This document shows positions 15,980 to 23,475 of a DNA stretch of 64,000 nucleotides, piece after piece. Source of the DNA: MWCR01 sp049325475. GTDB taxonomy: Bacteria; Patescibacteriota; Patescibacteriia; 2-12-FULL-60-25. The translations under genes were made by a program, and so were the position numbers. The notes below the pieces were generated by a model. That model ran no database searches, was not told where the DNA came from, and was given only the letters and a program-made list of their open reading frames with translations. Positions within the stretch are counted from its first letter, which is position 1; each line of letters begins with the position of its first letter. Location of the stretch: the NCBI GenBank assembly GCA_049325475.1, contig JBMOLN010000007.1, forward strand, positions 558,001 to 622,000, in the 5' to 3' direction.

Positions 15980-16987
15980 ATGAGATCTGCTATTGAACTC
16001 TTCCCCGGACATCCGGATAAGCTTTGCGATATAATTGCGGCAAGCATTGTTGATGAGTATTTAAAACGCGATAAAGATTCCAAACTCAACATTGCGGTCA
16101 GCGGGGGCCACGGAGCTTTATTTGTAACCGGCGAATACATATCGCAGGCTGATTTTGATGTAGCGGCTTTGGCGCGCAGGGTATTGAGCAAGCATGGCAT
16201 ACACGAAGGTTTGGAACCTTTTATAGCCTTGGAACCTGTCGTCAGCGAACGCGTAAATCACCTGAGAGCCGTTGGTTCGGAGGCTGTTATGGCGTTTGGA
16301 TTTGCAGCACAAGAATCGCCGGGCCTCATTCCGGTTCCGGTTGATTTAGCCAAGCGAATCGTTAAAACAATCGACGCGAAACGCGAAGACGAACAATGGC
16401 TTTGGCTGGGGCATCCGGGATCTGTGCATGTTTCGGATCTCGGCAAATCGAATTTTCAAATCCATCTCAACATCGATCACGGAGTTCAGGAAATCGGTAC
16501 TGTGCGTCAGTCGATTCAGCAAGAGATGGAAAAAATGGAATTACCTGAAAAATATTCTTTAAAAATCAATCCATTGGGCGCAATGGATAAAAACGATTTG
16601 GTGCATGCAAACGGTAAATCCGGAAGCTTGCATCAACCGTACGGTTCCGCTTTGCCAAGTCAGTCAAATCCCAGCGGGCTTCATTTCGATCATGTCTCAA
16701 TAATCGGTCAGGCAATTGCCCGCAATCTGGCACTTGGCATTTTAAAGTCGCAAATCTTGCAAGCTGTTTTTGTGCGCTTGCTTTACCGCCCGGGTGAGGC
16801 CAGGCCCGACCAAATCTGGATCCGTGACGAGCGCGGGAACGACCTCTCATCGCTTGCAAAAAAATACAGCCTCGATATATACGAAAGAGCGGAGGAGTGG
16901 TGGCGCCCGGGTTTAATGTCCGAAATCGCAATAAATGGCCTCATTGGCAATCCCAATCTTCCCTGGGAAAAGGGTATAAGACTCTAG
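15980..16987 (+). CDS. Divergent S-adenosylmethionine synthetase-like protein
   Basis: 335 residues with recognisable MetK landmarks but large deviations. The N-terminal ELFPGHPDKLCDIIAASIVD matches the MetK GHPDK block, SGGHGALFVTGEY matches the first strand pair, and the VMAFGFA region corresponds to the GAGDQG-M-FGYA segment with the GAGDQG loop lost (AVGSEA). The later blocks GLTGRK and GGGAFSGKDPTKVDRS, which hold ATP/phosphate lysines and arginines, are replaced by HANGKSGSLHQPYG and related sequence. It is shorter than standard MetK (about 380-400). Either a diverged SAM synthetase or a paralogue with another activity. The ATG at 15980 follows an aaggt-like site. Confidence 0.6.
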   Translation: MRSAIELFPGHPDKLCDIIAASIVDEYLKRDKDSKLNIAVSGGHGALFVTGEYISQADFDVAALARRVLSKHGIHEGLEPFIALEPVVSERVNHLRAVGSEAVMAFGFAAQESPGLIPVPVDLAKRIVKTIDAKREDEQWLWLGHPGSVHVSDLGKSNFQIHLNIDHGVQEIGTVRQSIQQEMEKMELPEKYSLKINPLGAMDKNDLVHANGKSGSLHQPYGSALPSQSNPSGLHFDHVSIIGQAIARNLALGILKSQILQAVFVRLLYRPGEARPDQIWIRDERGNDLSSLAKKYSLDIYERAEEWWRPGLMSEIAINGLIGNPNLPWEKGIRL

Positions 16988-17041
16988 ACTCAAGACTCTA
17001 GAATCAAGACTTGTAGCCGGTGTCTAGCATCTAGAGTCTGT
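16979..17041. repeat. Heptamer foldback (agactct units)
   Basis: Nine 7-mers in one phase. Left units agactct, agactca are inverted by the right units tgtctag, catctag, agtctgt. The tract covers the end of the MetK-like gene, including its TAG stop. Confidence 0.75.
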
Positions 17042-17092
17042 TAAAGTTTTCCACTTTTCAATCCATTGTGTGAGCGATAAGATGCTGGAACT

Positions 17093-17869
17093 ATGCGACT
17101 AAATTACAAAAAATATCTATTTCTTTTTTCGGCTGTTGCGGTCATGGGATTTGGCTGCAGTGCCAATGATTCTCCCGTTTCTTTGGATAAATACAAAATG
17201 CCTGATGCCCAACCTCCGGCACAATCTGTTCCGTCAGAGACTGAAACAACGATGGCCCCGCCGGCAGAATCTATTCCCGCCGCAACATCAACTCCGGCCA
17301 TGCCCGAGGCGGAAGTTCCGGCCGCAACATCAACGACAAATGAAGAATCTAATCTTAAACCATCAACTAAAAGTGAAGATATGACCAATGAACCCGAAAC
17401 ATTGGCTTTTCCCGGAGTCTTGCCCGAAGAAAGAACAGCCAATAAACAAATCCGCATTAAAACCGCCAAAGGCGATATCGTCTTTGAACTTCTTCCCAAA
17501 GAAGGCCCGAACGCCGCATCCAACTTCGTCTATCTTACGGAACGTAAATACTATGATGGCCTGACTTTTCATCGTGTAGAACCCGGCTTTGTCATCCAAG
17601 GCGGCGATCCGTACGGCAATGGCACGGGCGGCCCTGGTTATAAGTTCGCTGACGACAAGGTCAGCCTCCCTTACGACCAAGGAATCGTCGCCATGGCCAA
17701 TGCCGGACCAAATACCAACGGCTCGCAGTTTTTCATCATGCTTGAAAGCAAGCCCCTCCCGCCCAGTTACAGCATTTTCGGCCGCGTTATCTCGGGCATG
17801 GAAGTCGTAAAACAAATCGCCATCGGCGATGTTATGAGCACGGTCACAATCGAACCGCTCAAGAAATAA
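17093..17869 (+). CDS. Cyclophilin-type peptidyl-prolyl isomerase, exported lipoprotein
   Basis: Catalyses prolyl cis-trans isomerisation, here probably outside the membrane. 258 residues: a signal sequence with lipobox-like VMGFGC (Cys 22), a Pro/Ala/Thr/Glu-rich linker to about residue 120, then a complete cyclophilin domain with FHRVEPGFVIQGGDP, GPGYKFADD, MANAGPNTNGSQFFI and FGRVISGMEVV. The catalytic Arg (FHR), Gln and Phe (SQFFI) are present. A TAAGAT -10-like box ends 9 bp before the ATG, so the leader would be only a few bases. A strong terminator follows. Confidence 0.92.
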   Translation: MRLNYKKYLFLFSAVAVMGFGCSANDSPVSLDKYKMPDAQPPAQSVPSETETTMAPPAESIPAATSTPAMPEAEVPAATSTTNEESNLKPSTKSEDMTNEPETLAFPGVLPEERTANKQIRIKTAKGDIVFELLPKEGPNAASNFVYLTERKYYDGLTFHRVEPGFVIQGGDPYGNGTGGPGYKFADDKVSLPYDQGIVAMANAGPNTNGSQFFIMLESKPLPPSYSIFGRVISGMEVVKQIAIGDVMSTVTIEPLKK

Positions 17870-17886
17870 CAAACATCACGTAACAT

Positions 17887-17914
17887 AAAAAAGACGCTAA
17901 TTTGCGTCTTTTTT
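17887..17914 (+). terminator. Rho-independent terminator
   Basis: GACGC-TAATTT-GCGTC flanked by six A and six T, so it may work on both strands. Confidence 0.9.
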
Positions 17915-17925
17915 AATCTCGAGGA

Positions 17926-17954
17926 TTGACAAAATGATAAAATCATGATAAATA
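17926..17954 (+). promoter_or_regulatory. Sigma70-type promoter for the 17979-18604 pair
   Basis: TTGACA at 17926-17931, 17-bp spacer, TAAATA at 17949-17954. The leader of about 20 bases contains AGAGGAG before the ATG. Confidence 0.75.
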
Positions 17955-17978
17955 TCATTATTCCAAGAAAGAGGAGTC

Positions 17979-18332
17979 ATGGAATCGGAAACAAAAACCA
18001 AACAAGCACCCCATCGAAAACTTTACATAGCCGTCCTTGTTTTTTGCGTCTGCTTATGCATCGTCTCATTCTGCATGCTACTGGTTTCGGACTTTAGCGA
18101 TTCAGGGCCTTTATGGTGCGATGTATATCAATGCACCGACCCCTTTTACGGGCCCAATGCCTATCGCCGCGTCGGACATCAGATGACGATCGTGGATCTG
18201 GGATTTGCCGGCTTGGTATTATTTTCCGCGATCACAAGCCTTTTTTGCATGAGCAGACTGGTGCCCGAATCAGAGCGGCTGCAGAGTAAAAACAAAGGAG
18301 AACAAACATGCAAAGCGAAAAGCGCACCTTGA
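17979..18332 (+). CDS. Small two-helix membrane protein
   Basis: 117 residues that I do not recognise. Two membrane segments, around residues 15-38 (LYIAVLVFCVCLCIVSFCML) and 70-90 (TIVDLGFAGLVLFSAITSLF), flank an external loop with CDVYQC, which could form a disulfide. The C-terminus is basic. It has a consensus promoter and an AGAGGAG site. Its 3' end overlaps the GD-repeat gene by 25 bp, so the two are cotranscribed and probably translationally coupled; a membrane partner for the repeat protein is a reasonable guess. Confidence 0.7.
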   Translation: MESETKTKQAPHRKLYIAVLVFCVCLCIVSFCMLLVSDFSDSGPLWCDVYQCTDPFYGPNAYRRVGHQMTIVDLGFAGLVLFSAITSLFCMSRLVPESERLQSKNKGEQTCKAKSAP

Positions 18333-18604
18333 TCAACCATGAAAACCTCAACGGCGATAAGTCTCAAATCTGGGGCGATGCCAAGAACATCCATGGAGAT
18401 GCCACCGGCCTCATCGGTGATGTAAGCCGCATCAGCGGTGATGTCACGGGTATTTGGGGCCGGGTCACGCAAATATTCGGTGATGTCTCGCGTATGCGCG
18501 GTGATATGGGTTATCTCCGCGGCAGCACGGATTTCCCATCCAATTATGTCACCATGCCCGCCAAACAGATCACGGATCTGTCAGGCGACTCAAATAACAG
18601 CTAG
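18308..18604 (+). CDS. GD-heptapeptide repeat protein
   Basis: 98 residues made mostly of a seven-residue repeat of form G-D-x-x-x-I-x. Eight or so consecutive units run from about residue 16 to 71 (GDKSQIW, GDAKNIH, GDATGLI, GDVSRIS, GDVTGIW, GRVTQIF, GDVSRMR, GDMGYLR). Regular short repeats with Gly-Asp and a hydrophobic residue suggest a beta-solenoid or a calcium-binding fibre, but I cannot assign a family. There is no signal peptide. AAAGGAG precedes the ATG, which lies inside the upstream membrane-protein gene. A terminator follows immediately. Confidence 0.75.
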   Translation: MQSEKRTLINHENLNGDKSQIWGDAKNIHGDATGLIGDVSRISGDVTGIWGRVTQIFGDVSRMRGDMGYLRGSTDFPSNYVTMPAKQITDLSGDSNNS

Positions 18605-18618
18605 ACCGGCTGTTTTTT
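18596..18618 (+). terminator. Rho-independent terminator
   Basis: AACAGC-TAGACCG-GCTGTT then TTTT, overlapping the stop codon of the GD-repeat gene. Confidence 0.75.
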
Positions 18619-18621
18619 AAT

Positions 18622-18650
18622 TTGATAAGTCAGCCACTATTTGCTATGCT
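18622..18650 (+). promoter_or_regulatory. Promoter for the C39 peptidase gene, very short leader
   Basis: TTGATA at 18622-18627, 17-bp spacer ending TTTGC, TATGCT at 18645-18650. Only 9 bp separate the -10 box from the ATG, so the leader is about three bases and contains no SD. Confidence 0.7.
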
Positions 18651-18659
18651 AACCTTATT

Positions 18660-19556
18660 ATGAAGCAAAAAATTGCTATTCTTTTGGCGGTTCTTGTCCT
18701 GTTTATCGGCGCCTATCTGGGTCGCCACTGGCTCAAGGATCAATGGGAATTATTCACTAAACCCGAATTGCCTAAGCCAACCGCTTTTACTGATCAAGAA
18801 CAGCCTGCCGCTGACGATTCAATAAATGCAGATCTGCCATCCGGTCCTCCATCCCATATTGAAGGAGGTATTTCTGAAAGTGAAAATTTTAAACTTGAAT
18901 CCAGCCCGCAGACAACCGAGCCGCCGGAAATTGATAAGCCGGTCGATCCGCTCGCCGGCGATGTTGATATTCCTGAAGAACTCAATCTCGATGTGCCCTG
19001 GATGAGTCAAGCGCCAAATGCGAATTGGGATTATCCCTACCAAGAAGCTTGCGAAGAAGCCTCTATGATTATGGTTGATGAATTTTATAAAATGAACAGC
19101 GGCAAAATCCCCGTGGATGAGGCGGATAAGAAAATTTTGGATCTCGTTAAATATCAAGAAGATGAATTGGGTTATTACAGAGATACGACCGCCGAAGAAA
19201 CCGCTCAAATACTTCGTGATTATTTTAACTACCGCGATGTACGCGTCCTGCCATTAACATCCGCTCTTGATATCCAAGCCGTGCTGGCCCGCGGTTATCC
19301 CGTTATAATCCCGTTTTGGGGCAAGGCTATCGGCAATCCCAATTACCGCAACGGCGGTCCGCTTTATCATATGATGGTCATGAAGGGTTATACCAAAGAT
19401 GATCAATTCATCACCGGCGATCCGGGAACGCGTAAAGGGCAGGATTATGTTTATGCGTTTGACCGCATCATGGAAGCCGCCCATGACTGGAATGATGGTG
19501 ATGTACAAAATGGCAAAAAGGTCATGATAATCGTACTGCCCAATCAGATTCCCTGA
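18660..19556 (+). CDS. Membrane-anchored C39-like cysteine peptidase
   Basis: 298 residues: N-terminal membrane anchor (residues 4-24), a Pro/Glu-rich spacer, then a Peptidase_C39_2-type papain-fold domain from about residue 115. The catalytic Cys is in YQEACEEASMIM, the His in GPLYHMMVMKGY and the Asp in ITGDPGTRKG. Members of this family are often extracellular with unknown substrates. It opens a run of envelope genes (two Gmad2-GerMN proteins follow at 3-bp and 20-bp spacing). The start is set by the promoter just upstream; no SD. Confidence 0.85.
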   Translation: MKQKIAILLAVLVLFIGAYLGRHWLKDQWELFTKPELPKPTAFTDQEQPAADDSINADLPSGPPSHIEGGISESENFKLESSPQTTEPPEIDKPVDPLAGDVDIPEELNLDVPWMSQAPNANWDYPYQEACEEASMIMVDEFYKMNSGKIPVDEADKKILDLVKYQEDELGYYRDTTAEETAQILRDYFNYRDVRVLPLTSALDIQAVLARGYPVIIPFWGKAIGNPNYRNGGPLYHMMVMKGYTKDDQFITGDPGTRKGQDYVYAFDRIMEAAHDWNDGDVQNGKKVMIIVLPNQIP

Positions 19557-19558
19557 TT

Positions 19559-20413
19559 ATGAATTTAATCGTCAAACGAACTCTCGGACTTGCGGCTTTC
19601 ATCATCTTGCTGGCCGTGAGTTTGTGGGCGGCGGTTTATTATAAAGATTATTCAAATCTAAATACAAAAATCGTGGAACAGTCGCAGACGGTGCAGAATA
19701 TCGAAACAGAACAAGAGAATATTATCGATTGGGCACAGCTGGAATCTGCCGAAAAGGATAAGATCACTTTAAGTTTAGTTACAAGCACTCAAGTCACAAA
19801 TCCCTTTGTATTTAATGCAACATCAACTTTTCAAGATAATCTGACCTGGGTTTTGGAGGATAAATTGCAAACTTTTGTGGCCTCCGGAACAATTCCTGCC
19901 GCATCAGCATCCCAAAATCAAATTTGGTATAACAATCCAACCGAAACTTGCGAAGGCTGGTTTTTTATCAAGAGTGCAGACCGCCAGATAATACAAAAAA
20001 TCCATGTGAATCTGGAATGTCAAAAACAGACCGTAGAAATTTATCTGCGGCCCGCATATATGAGCAACTGCTCAAGTGTAGAATCAGCAAAGCGGCAAAT
20101 AGCTTCAACCGGTGATAATCAATTGAATTATTATGAAGCGGCAATCAGGGAACTGCTTAAGGGTCCCAATACGGATGAACAGGAAAGGGGATTGACCACA
20201 ATGATTCCCGGCTCGGTCAACGTGTTGCGCATAGGAAAAGATTCAAGCGGCAGAATCATTGCCGATCTGGATACGGATCTGCAAAACGCCATAGAATTGG
20301 ATTGTTTTTATCAGATTGCCAAAAAGCAAATCCAAAAAACCCTGCAAACAGTCCCGCTTACCGGTCGCAGTCTTGAAGGCATGATCATGTTTAATGGTAA
20401 AAATATCGATTGA
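19559..20413 (+). CDS. Gmad2-GerMN domain envelope protein, copy 1
   Basis: 284 residues: N-terminal membrane anchor (9-27), a Gmad2 immunoglobulin-like domain (about 70-165; TNPFVFNATSTFQDNLTWVL), then a GerMN domain (about 168-280; YYEAAIRELLKGPN, LDCFYQIAKKQIQKTL). In spore formers GerMN occurs in the germination protein GerM. In CPR the same pair is common and its role is unknown, presumably envelope-related. It is a paralogue of the next gene. The ATG follows the peptidase stop by 2 bp, so it is part of the same transcript. Confidence 0.85.
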   Translation: MNLIVKRTLGLAAFIILLAVSLWAAVYYKDYSNLNTKIVEQSQTVQNIETEQENIIDWAQLESAEKDKITLSLVTSTQVTNPFVFNATSTFQDNLTWVLEDKLQTFVASGTIPAASASQNQIWYNNPTETCEGWFFIKSADRQIIQKIHVNLECQKQTVEIYLRPAYMSNCSSVESAKRQIASTGDNQLNYYEAAIRELLKGPNTDEQERGLTTMIPGSVNVLRIGKDSSGRIIADLDTDLQNAIELDCFYQIAKKQIQKTLQTVPLTGRSLEGMIMFNGKNID

Positions 20414-20433
20414 AAAATTATTTTATTTTTTAT

Positions 20434-21357
20434 ATGAAGACCGCAACCAAAATAATGTTAGCTGCCGCGATTGCCGTGGCGATATTCGCCATCATCGTTT
20501 TAATCAGATTTTTTATGGCTCCCAGCAAAGATTACGAGCAAATAAAAATGCAGCAGGAAAAACAAGAGCAAGGCAAAGTAAAGATGGAAGAGATAAAAAC
20601 CGCAACCACCTCCGGCAAACAAGAATCGGAAGTTACATGGCAAGAGCAATATTCCAGTGCAGATAATTGGACGGTATTTGAACTGCCGGATGGAGTTGAG
20701 ATTGCCAACCCTTTTACATTTAACGGCACTACCACGGCATTTGAAAATAATATCAATTGGAGCTTAGAGGATGAAAACGGCGCTGAAATCGCTTCAGGCT
20801 TTGCTTATGTAAACAGTCCGGACATGGGCATTCCCGGTCCGTTTACCATCAAAGCATTTATCGATAAAATCCCGCAGACAGAAACCGGCACGCTCAAAGT
20901 CTTTGAATCATCCGCCAAAGACGGCTCGCCTCTGCATGTCGCGGAAGCTCAAGTTATCTTTCCAACCGAAACTCAAACAGTAACTGTCTACTTTAGCAAT
21001 ACCAAAGAAGATCCCAGCATGATGGATTGCTCCAAAGTCTATCCCGTGGAGCGCATGGTCTTGGCCGGCGACACGGCCGAAATCGCTATCCACGAGCTTC
21101 TGCGTGGACCGCTGGCAACAGAGGAAAAAGCCGGCTTTGTTACGCAGATTCCCAAATTTGTAACGCAACCAATCATAACCTATACCAAAGCCGGTATGTC
21201 TTTGGATTTCTTACCCGATCTTGAAAGTGAAGTTGGTGGATCTTGTCGGGTTAGCGCAATTCGCGCACAACTGGAAGAAACAGCTAAAAAGGCCTCAAAT
21301 GAGCAAACTGTCATCATTTCCATCGACGGCCGTACACAAGATATACTACAGCCCTAG
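20434..21357 (+). CDS. Gmad2-GerMN domain envelope protein, copy 2
   Basis: 307 residues: membrane anchor near the N-terminus (LAAAIAVAIFAIIVLIRFF), a charged spacer, Gmad2 domain (about 90-190; IANPFTFNGTTTAFENNINW) and GerMN domain (about 195-305; AEIAIHELLRGPL, CRVSAIRAQLEETA). Same architecture as the gene before it, so a tandem duplication with divergence. I chose the ATG at 20434 because the longer TTG frame at 20410 overlaps the upstream stop and adds only A/T-rich codons. Dispersed element A copy 2 follows directly. Confidence 0.85.
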   Translation: MKTATKIMLAAAIAVAIFAIIVLIRFFMAPSKDYEQIKMQQEKQEQGKVKMEEIKTATTSGKQESEVTWQEQYSSADNWTVFELPDGVEIANPFTFNGTTTAFENNINWSLEDENGAEIASGFAYVNSPDMGIPGPFTIKAFIDKIPQTETGTLKVFESSAKDGSPLHVAEAQVIFPTETQTVTVYFSNTKEDPSMMDCSKVYPVERMVLAGDTAEIAIHELLRGPLATEEKAGFVTQIPKFVTQPIITYTKAGMSLDFLPDLESEVGGSCRVSAIRAQLEETAKKASNEQTVIISIDGRTQDILQP

Positions 21358-21370
21358 GCTTGACAAATCG

Positions 21371-21497
21371 TCAGAACCTTGATTTAAACTCAAATTTACT
21401 CTCAAATTTTCTTGATTACATATTGTAGAAATAATTCTATACCTTAAGAAATCATGTTAATTTGTTTGTTAATCGGTTTGTCAATCAAGGTTCAGAT
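21371..21497. mobile_element. MITE-like dispersed element A, copy 2 (inverted)
   Basis: Starts TCAGAACCTTGATT and ends AATCAAGGTTCAGA. Reverse complemented, it aligns with 9722-9880, including CAAACCGATTAACAA and CAAATTAACATGATT. It lies between the GerMN gene and the Memo-CapA gene, whose ATG is 4 bp beyond its end. Confidence 0.75.
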
Positions 21498-21500
21498 AGT

Positions 21501-23405
21501 ATGAAAAAATATTTTTGGTTAATCGCCGCATTGGCGGCTTTAAGCGCGATTATTGTCGCCGGCGTTTTGTTTTTCATGCTCCGCAGCCAAACTGTCGCTT
21601 CAAATAATATCCAAGACTCAAGACCTAAGACTCAAGATGCAATACCATTGTACGATGTACGAGGTACGAGGTACGATCCTGAAACCATGCCTGCATCCAA
21701 ACTGAATTTGCCGTTAGATGCGGATTCTCCAGAGCTCCTGAATCTCGCGTTTACAGCCGAACGCGACTACATTATCAATCCGCAGTCGCGCATCATCTTA
21801 ATTCCGCACCACTTGGTCGCAGCCCGTGAAATCGCAAATTTGCTTAAAGCGTCACCCAAAACGCAGACAATATATTTTTTGATGCCCGATCATTTCTCAC
21901 AAAGCAAGACTTGCGCAGCCATTTCTGATGCCAACTGGGATGCATATGCCGGCCGCATCAACACCAATCCGCAGATAGTGGCCAACCTTACCGCTTCGTC
22001 AACATTATTTAGCTTGGATAATTCCATCTTCGCTCGCGAAATATCTTTTAAAGCGCTCGCCCCTTACTTGGCCAAAGCATACGGAGAAGATGTCAGAATA
22101 ATCCCAATAACCGTCAGTGCCAACTGTTCAGTCGCTGACCGCCAGGTTATAGCCAGCCTCTTGTACGCCGAACTGGCCAAAGACCCGCAGTCGATTTTAA
22201 TCTCAACCGTTGATTTTTCTCATTATCAGCCCGCCGAAGTCGCTGATTTTCACGATGAGCTCGCCGCTGATGTGATCCTTGGCCTTGCCGACCTGGAAGC
22301 CGACAAAGTGGAACTCGACTCCGCAACGGCTTTAGCCATAACCCTCAAAGTCGCACGCAGTCTCGGGCTTGGTGATGTTGTTATTCATGATCATACAAAT
22401 TCTCTAAAACTTGCCAAGGCTATTGTGTCTCAAGACTCAACTTCGCATTTTTTCGTATCTTTTTCCCCGGGAAAAATCGCCACGCAACAAAAACTGACAC
22501 TGATGTTTTTTGGCGATACCATGCTGGACCGCACGGTTGCCACCCGCAGCCGCTCTGCGGGGAATTTGGCCTATCCCTTTGAACTGATAAAAGGTGCGGA
22601 AGATCGATTTATGTACGGTCAGGATGCTATAATCGCCAACCTCGAAGGCTCTGTCACCGCAGTCCGCCGCGCGCCCGACAAGGGCGATGTTGATTTTGCT
22701 TTTGATCCAAAAGTCGCTGAAATGCTCAAAACTGCCGGCATCACGGCCGTGTCTCAAGCCAATAATCACACATTGGACCAAGGGCGCGCGGGCGCCGAAG
22801 AGTCTCGCAAGCTTTTAACCGAAGCGGGAGTTATCACCTTCGGTGATCAGGTCAAAGACGATACAGCTTCATCGTTGGCTGTTATCGAGAGCCGTGGCCA
22901 AAAAGTCGCCTTATTGGGTTTTAACAATACCGATAACCCGCTTAACAAAGCTGATGCCGAAACAGCCATCAAAACCGCTTATGAGCAAGCCCGCTACGTC
23001 GTCGTTTGCATGCATTGGGGCAATGAATATCAATCAAATCCCTCAATGGCTCAAGTTGAACTTGCTCACTGGTTTATAGATCTTGGCGTGGACGCTGTCA
23101 TCGGCGGGCACCCTCATTGGATGCAATCAGTCGAAGTCTACAAGGATCGCCCCATTATCTACTCTTTGGGTAATTTTATCTTTGATCAAGATTGGTCGCG
23201 CGAAACAAATTACGGCTTGGTCGCCGGCCTGGTGCTGGGTCCCGAGAATTCGGATATCTATCTATTTCCTATCCAAATCAATAAAAGTCAACCGCAGATT
23301 CTAACCGGAGCAGATCGCCAAACCCGCTTGGACCGTTTGGCCAACATCTCCAATCCTGCACTTGCAGATCAAATCAAATCCGGCATCTTAAAAATCACCC
23401 CTTAG
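21501..23405 (+). CDS. Membrane-anchored Memo/AmmeMemoRadiSam-B plus CapA fusion
   Basis: 634 residues. N-terminal anchor (4-26), a spacer encoded partly by a heptamer tract (about residues 37-60), a Memo-like domain (about 75-325; ILIPHHLV, FLMPDHFS, ISTVDFSHYQ, AITLK) and a CapA/PgsA-type metallophosphatase domain (about 330-600; MFFGDTMLDR, NLEG, AVSQANNHTLDQGR, CMHWGNEY, VDAVIGGHPHWMQS, YSLGNFIFDQ). CapA acts in poly-gamma-glutamate or capsule synthesis; the Memo partner is of unknown chemistry, its metal-type His and Asp residues being present. I set the start at the ATG at 21501, since upstream codons belong to element A. Confidence 0.88.
   Translation: MKKYFWLIAALAALSAIIVAGVLFFMLRSQTVASNNIQDSRPKTQDAIPLYDVRGTRYDPETMPASKLNLPLDADSPELLNLAFTAERDYIINPQSRIILIPHHLVAAREIANLLKASPKTQTIYFLMPDHFSQSKTCAAISDANWDAYAGRINTNPQIVANLTASSTLFSLDNSIFAREISFKALAPYLAKAYGEDVRIIPITVSANCSVADRQVIASLLYAELAKDPQSILISTVDFSHYQPAEVADFHDELAADVILGLADLEADKVELDSATALAITLKVARSLGLGDVVIHDHTNSLKLAKAIVSQDSTSHFFVSFSPGKIATQQKLTLMFFGDTMLDRTVATRSRSAGNLAYPFELIKGAEDRFMYGQDAIIANLEGSVTAVRRAPDKGDVDFAFDPKVAEMLKTAGITAVSQANNHTLDQGRAGAEESRKLLTEAGVITFGDQVKDDTASSLAVIESRGQKVALLGFNNTDNPLNKADAETAIKTAYEQARYVVVCMHWGNEYQSNPSMAQVELAHWFIDLGVDAVIGGHPHWMQSVEVYKDRPIIYSLGNFIFDQDWSRETNYGLVAGLVLGPENSDIYLFPIQINKSQPQILTGADRQTRLDRLANISNPALADQIKSGILKITP
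21613..21675. repeat. Heptamer tract inside the Memo-CapA gene, two word classes
   Basis: Nine consecutive in-phase 7-mers. The first part uses aagactc-like units, the last part atgtacg/aggtacg-like units, with no break in the 7-bp phase. It encodes Q-D-S-R-P-K-T-Q-D-A and Y-D-V-R-G-T-R-Y-D. Confidence 0.8.
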
Positions 23406-23408
23406 TTC

Positions 23409-23431
23409 TGGTCACTGGTCACTCGTCACTC
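23409..23431. repeat. Heptamer tract (ggtcact units)
   Basis: Three in-phase units ggtcact, ggtcact, cgtcact just after the Memo-CapA stop codon. Confidence 0.65.
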
Positions 23432-23475
23432 TTTGCTGTTTTTGGCGTTATACAAGCAAATAATCCATAAAAATT

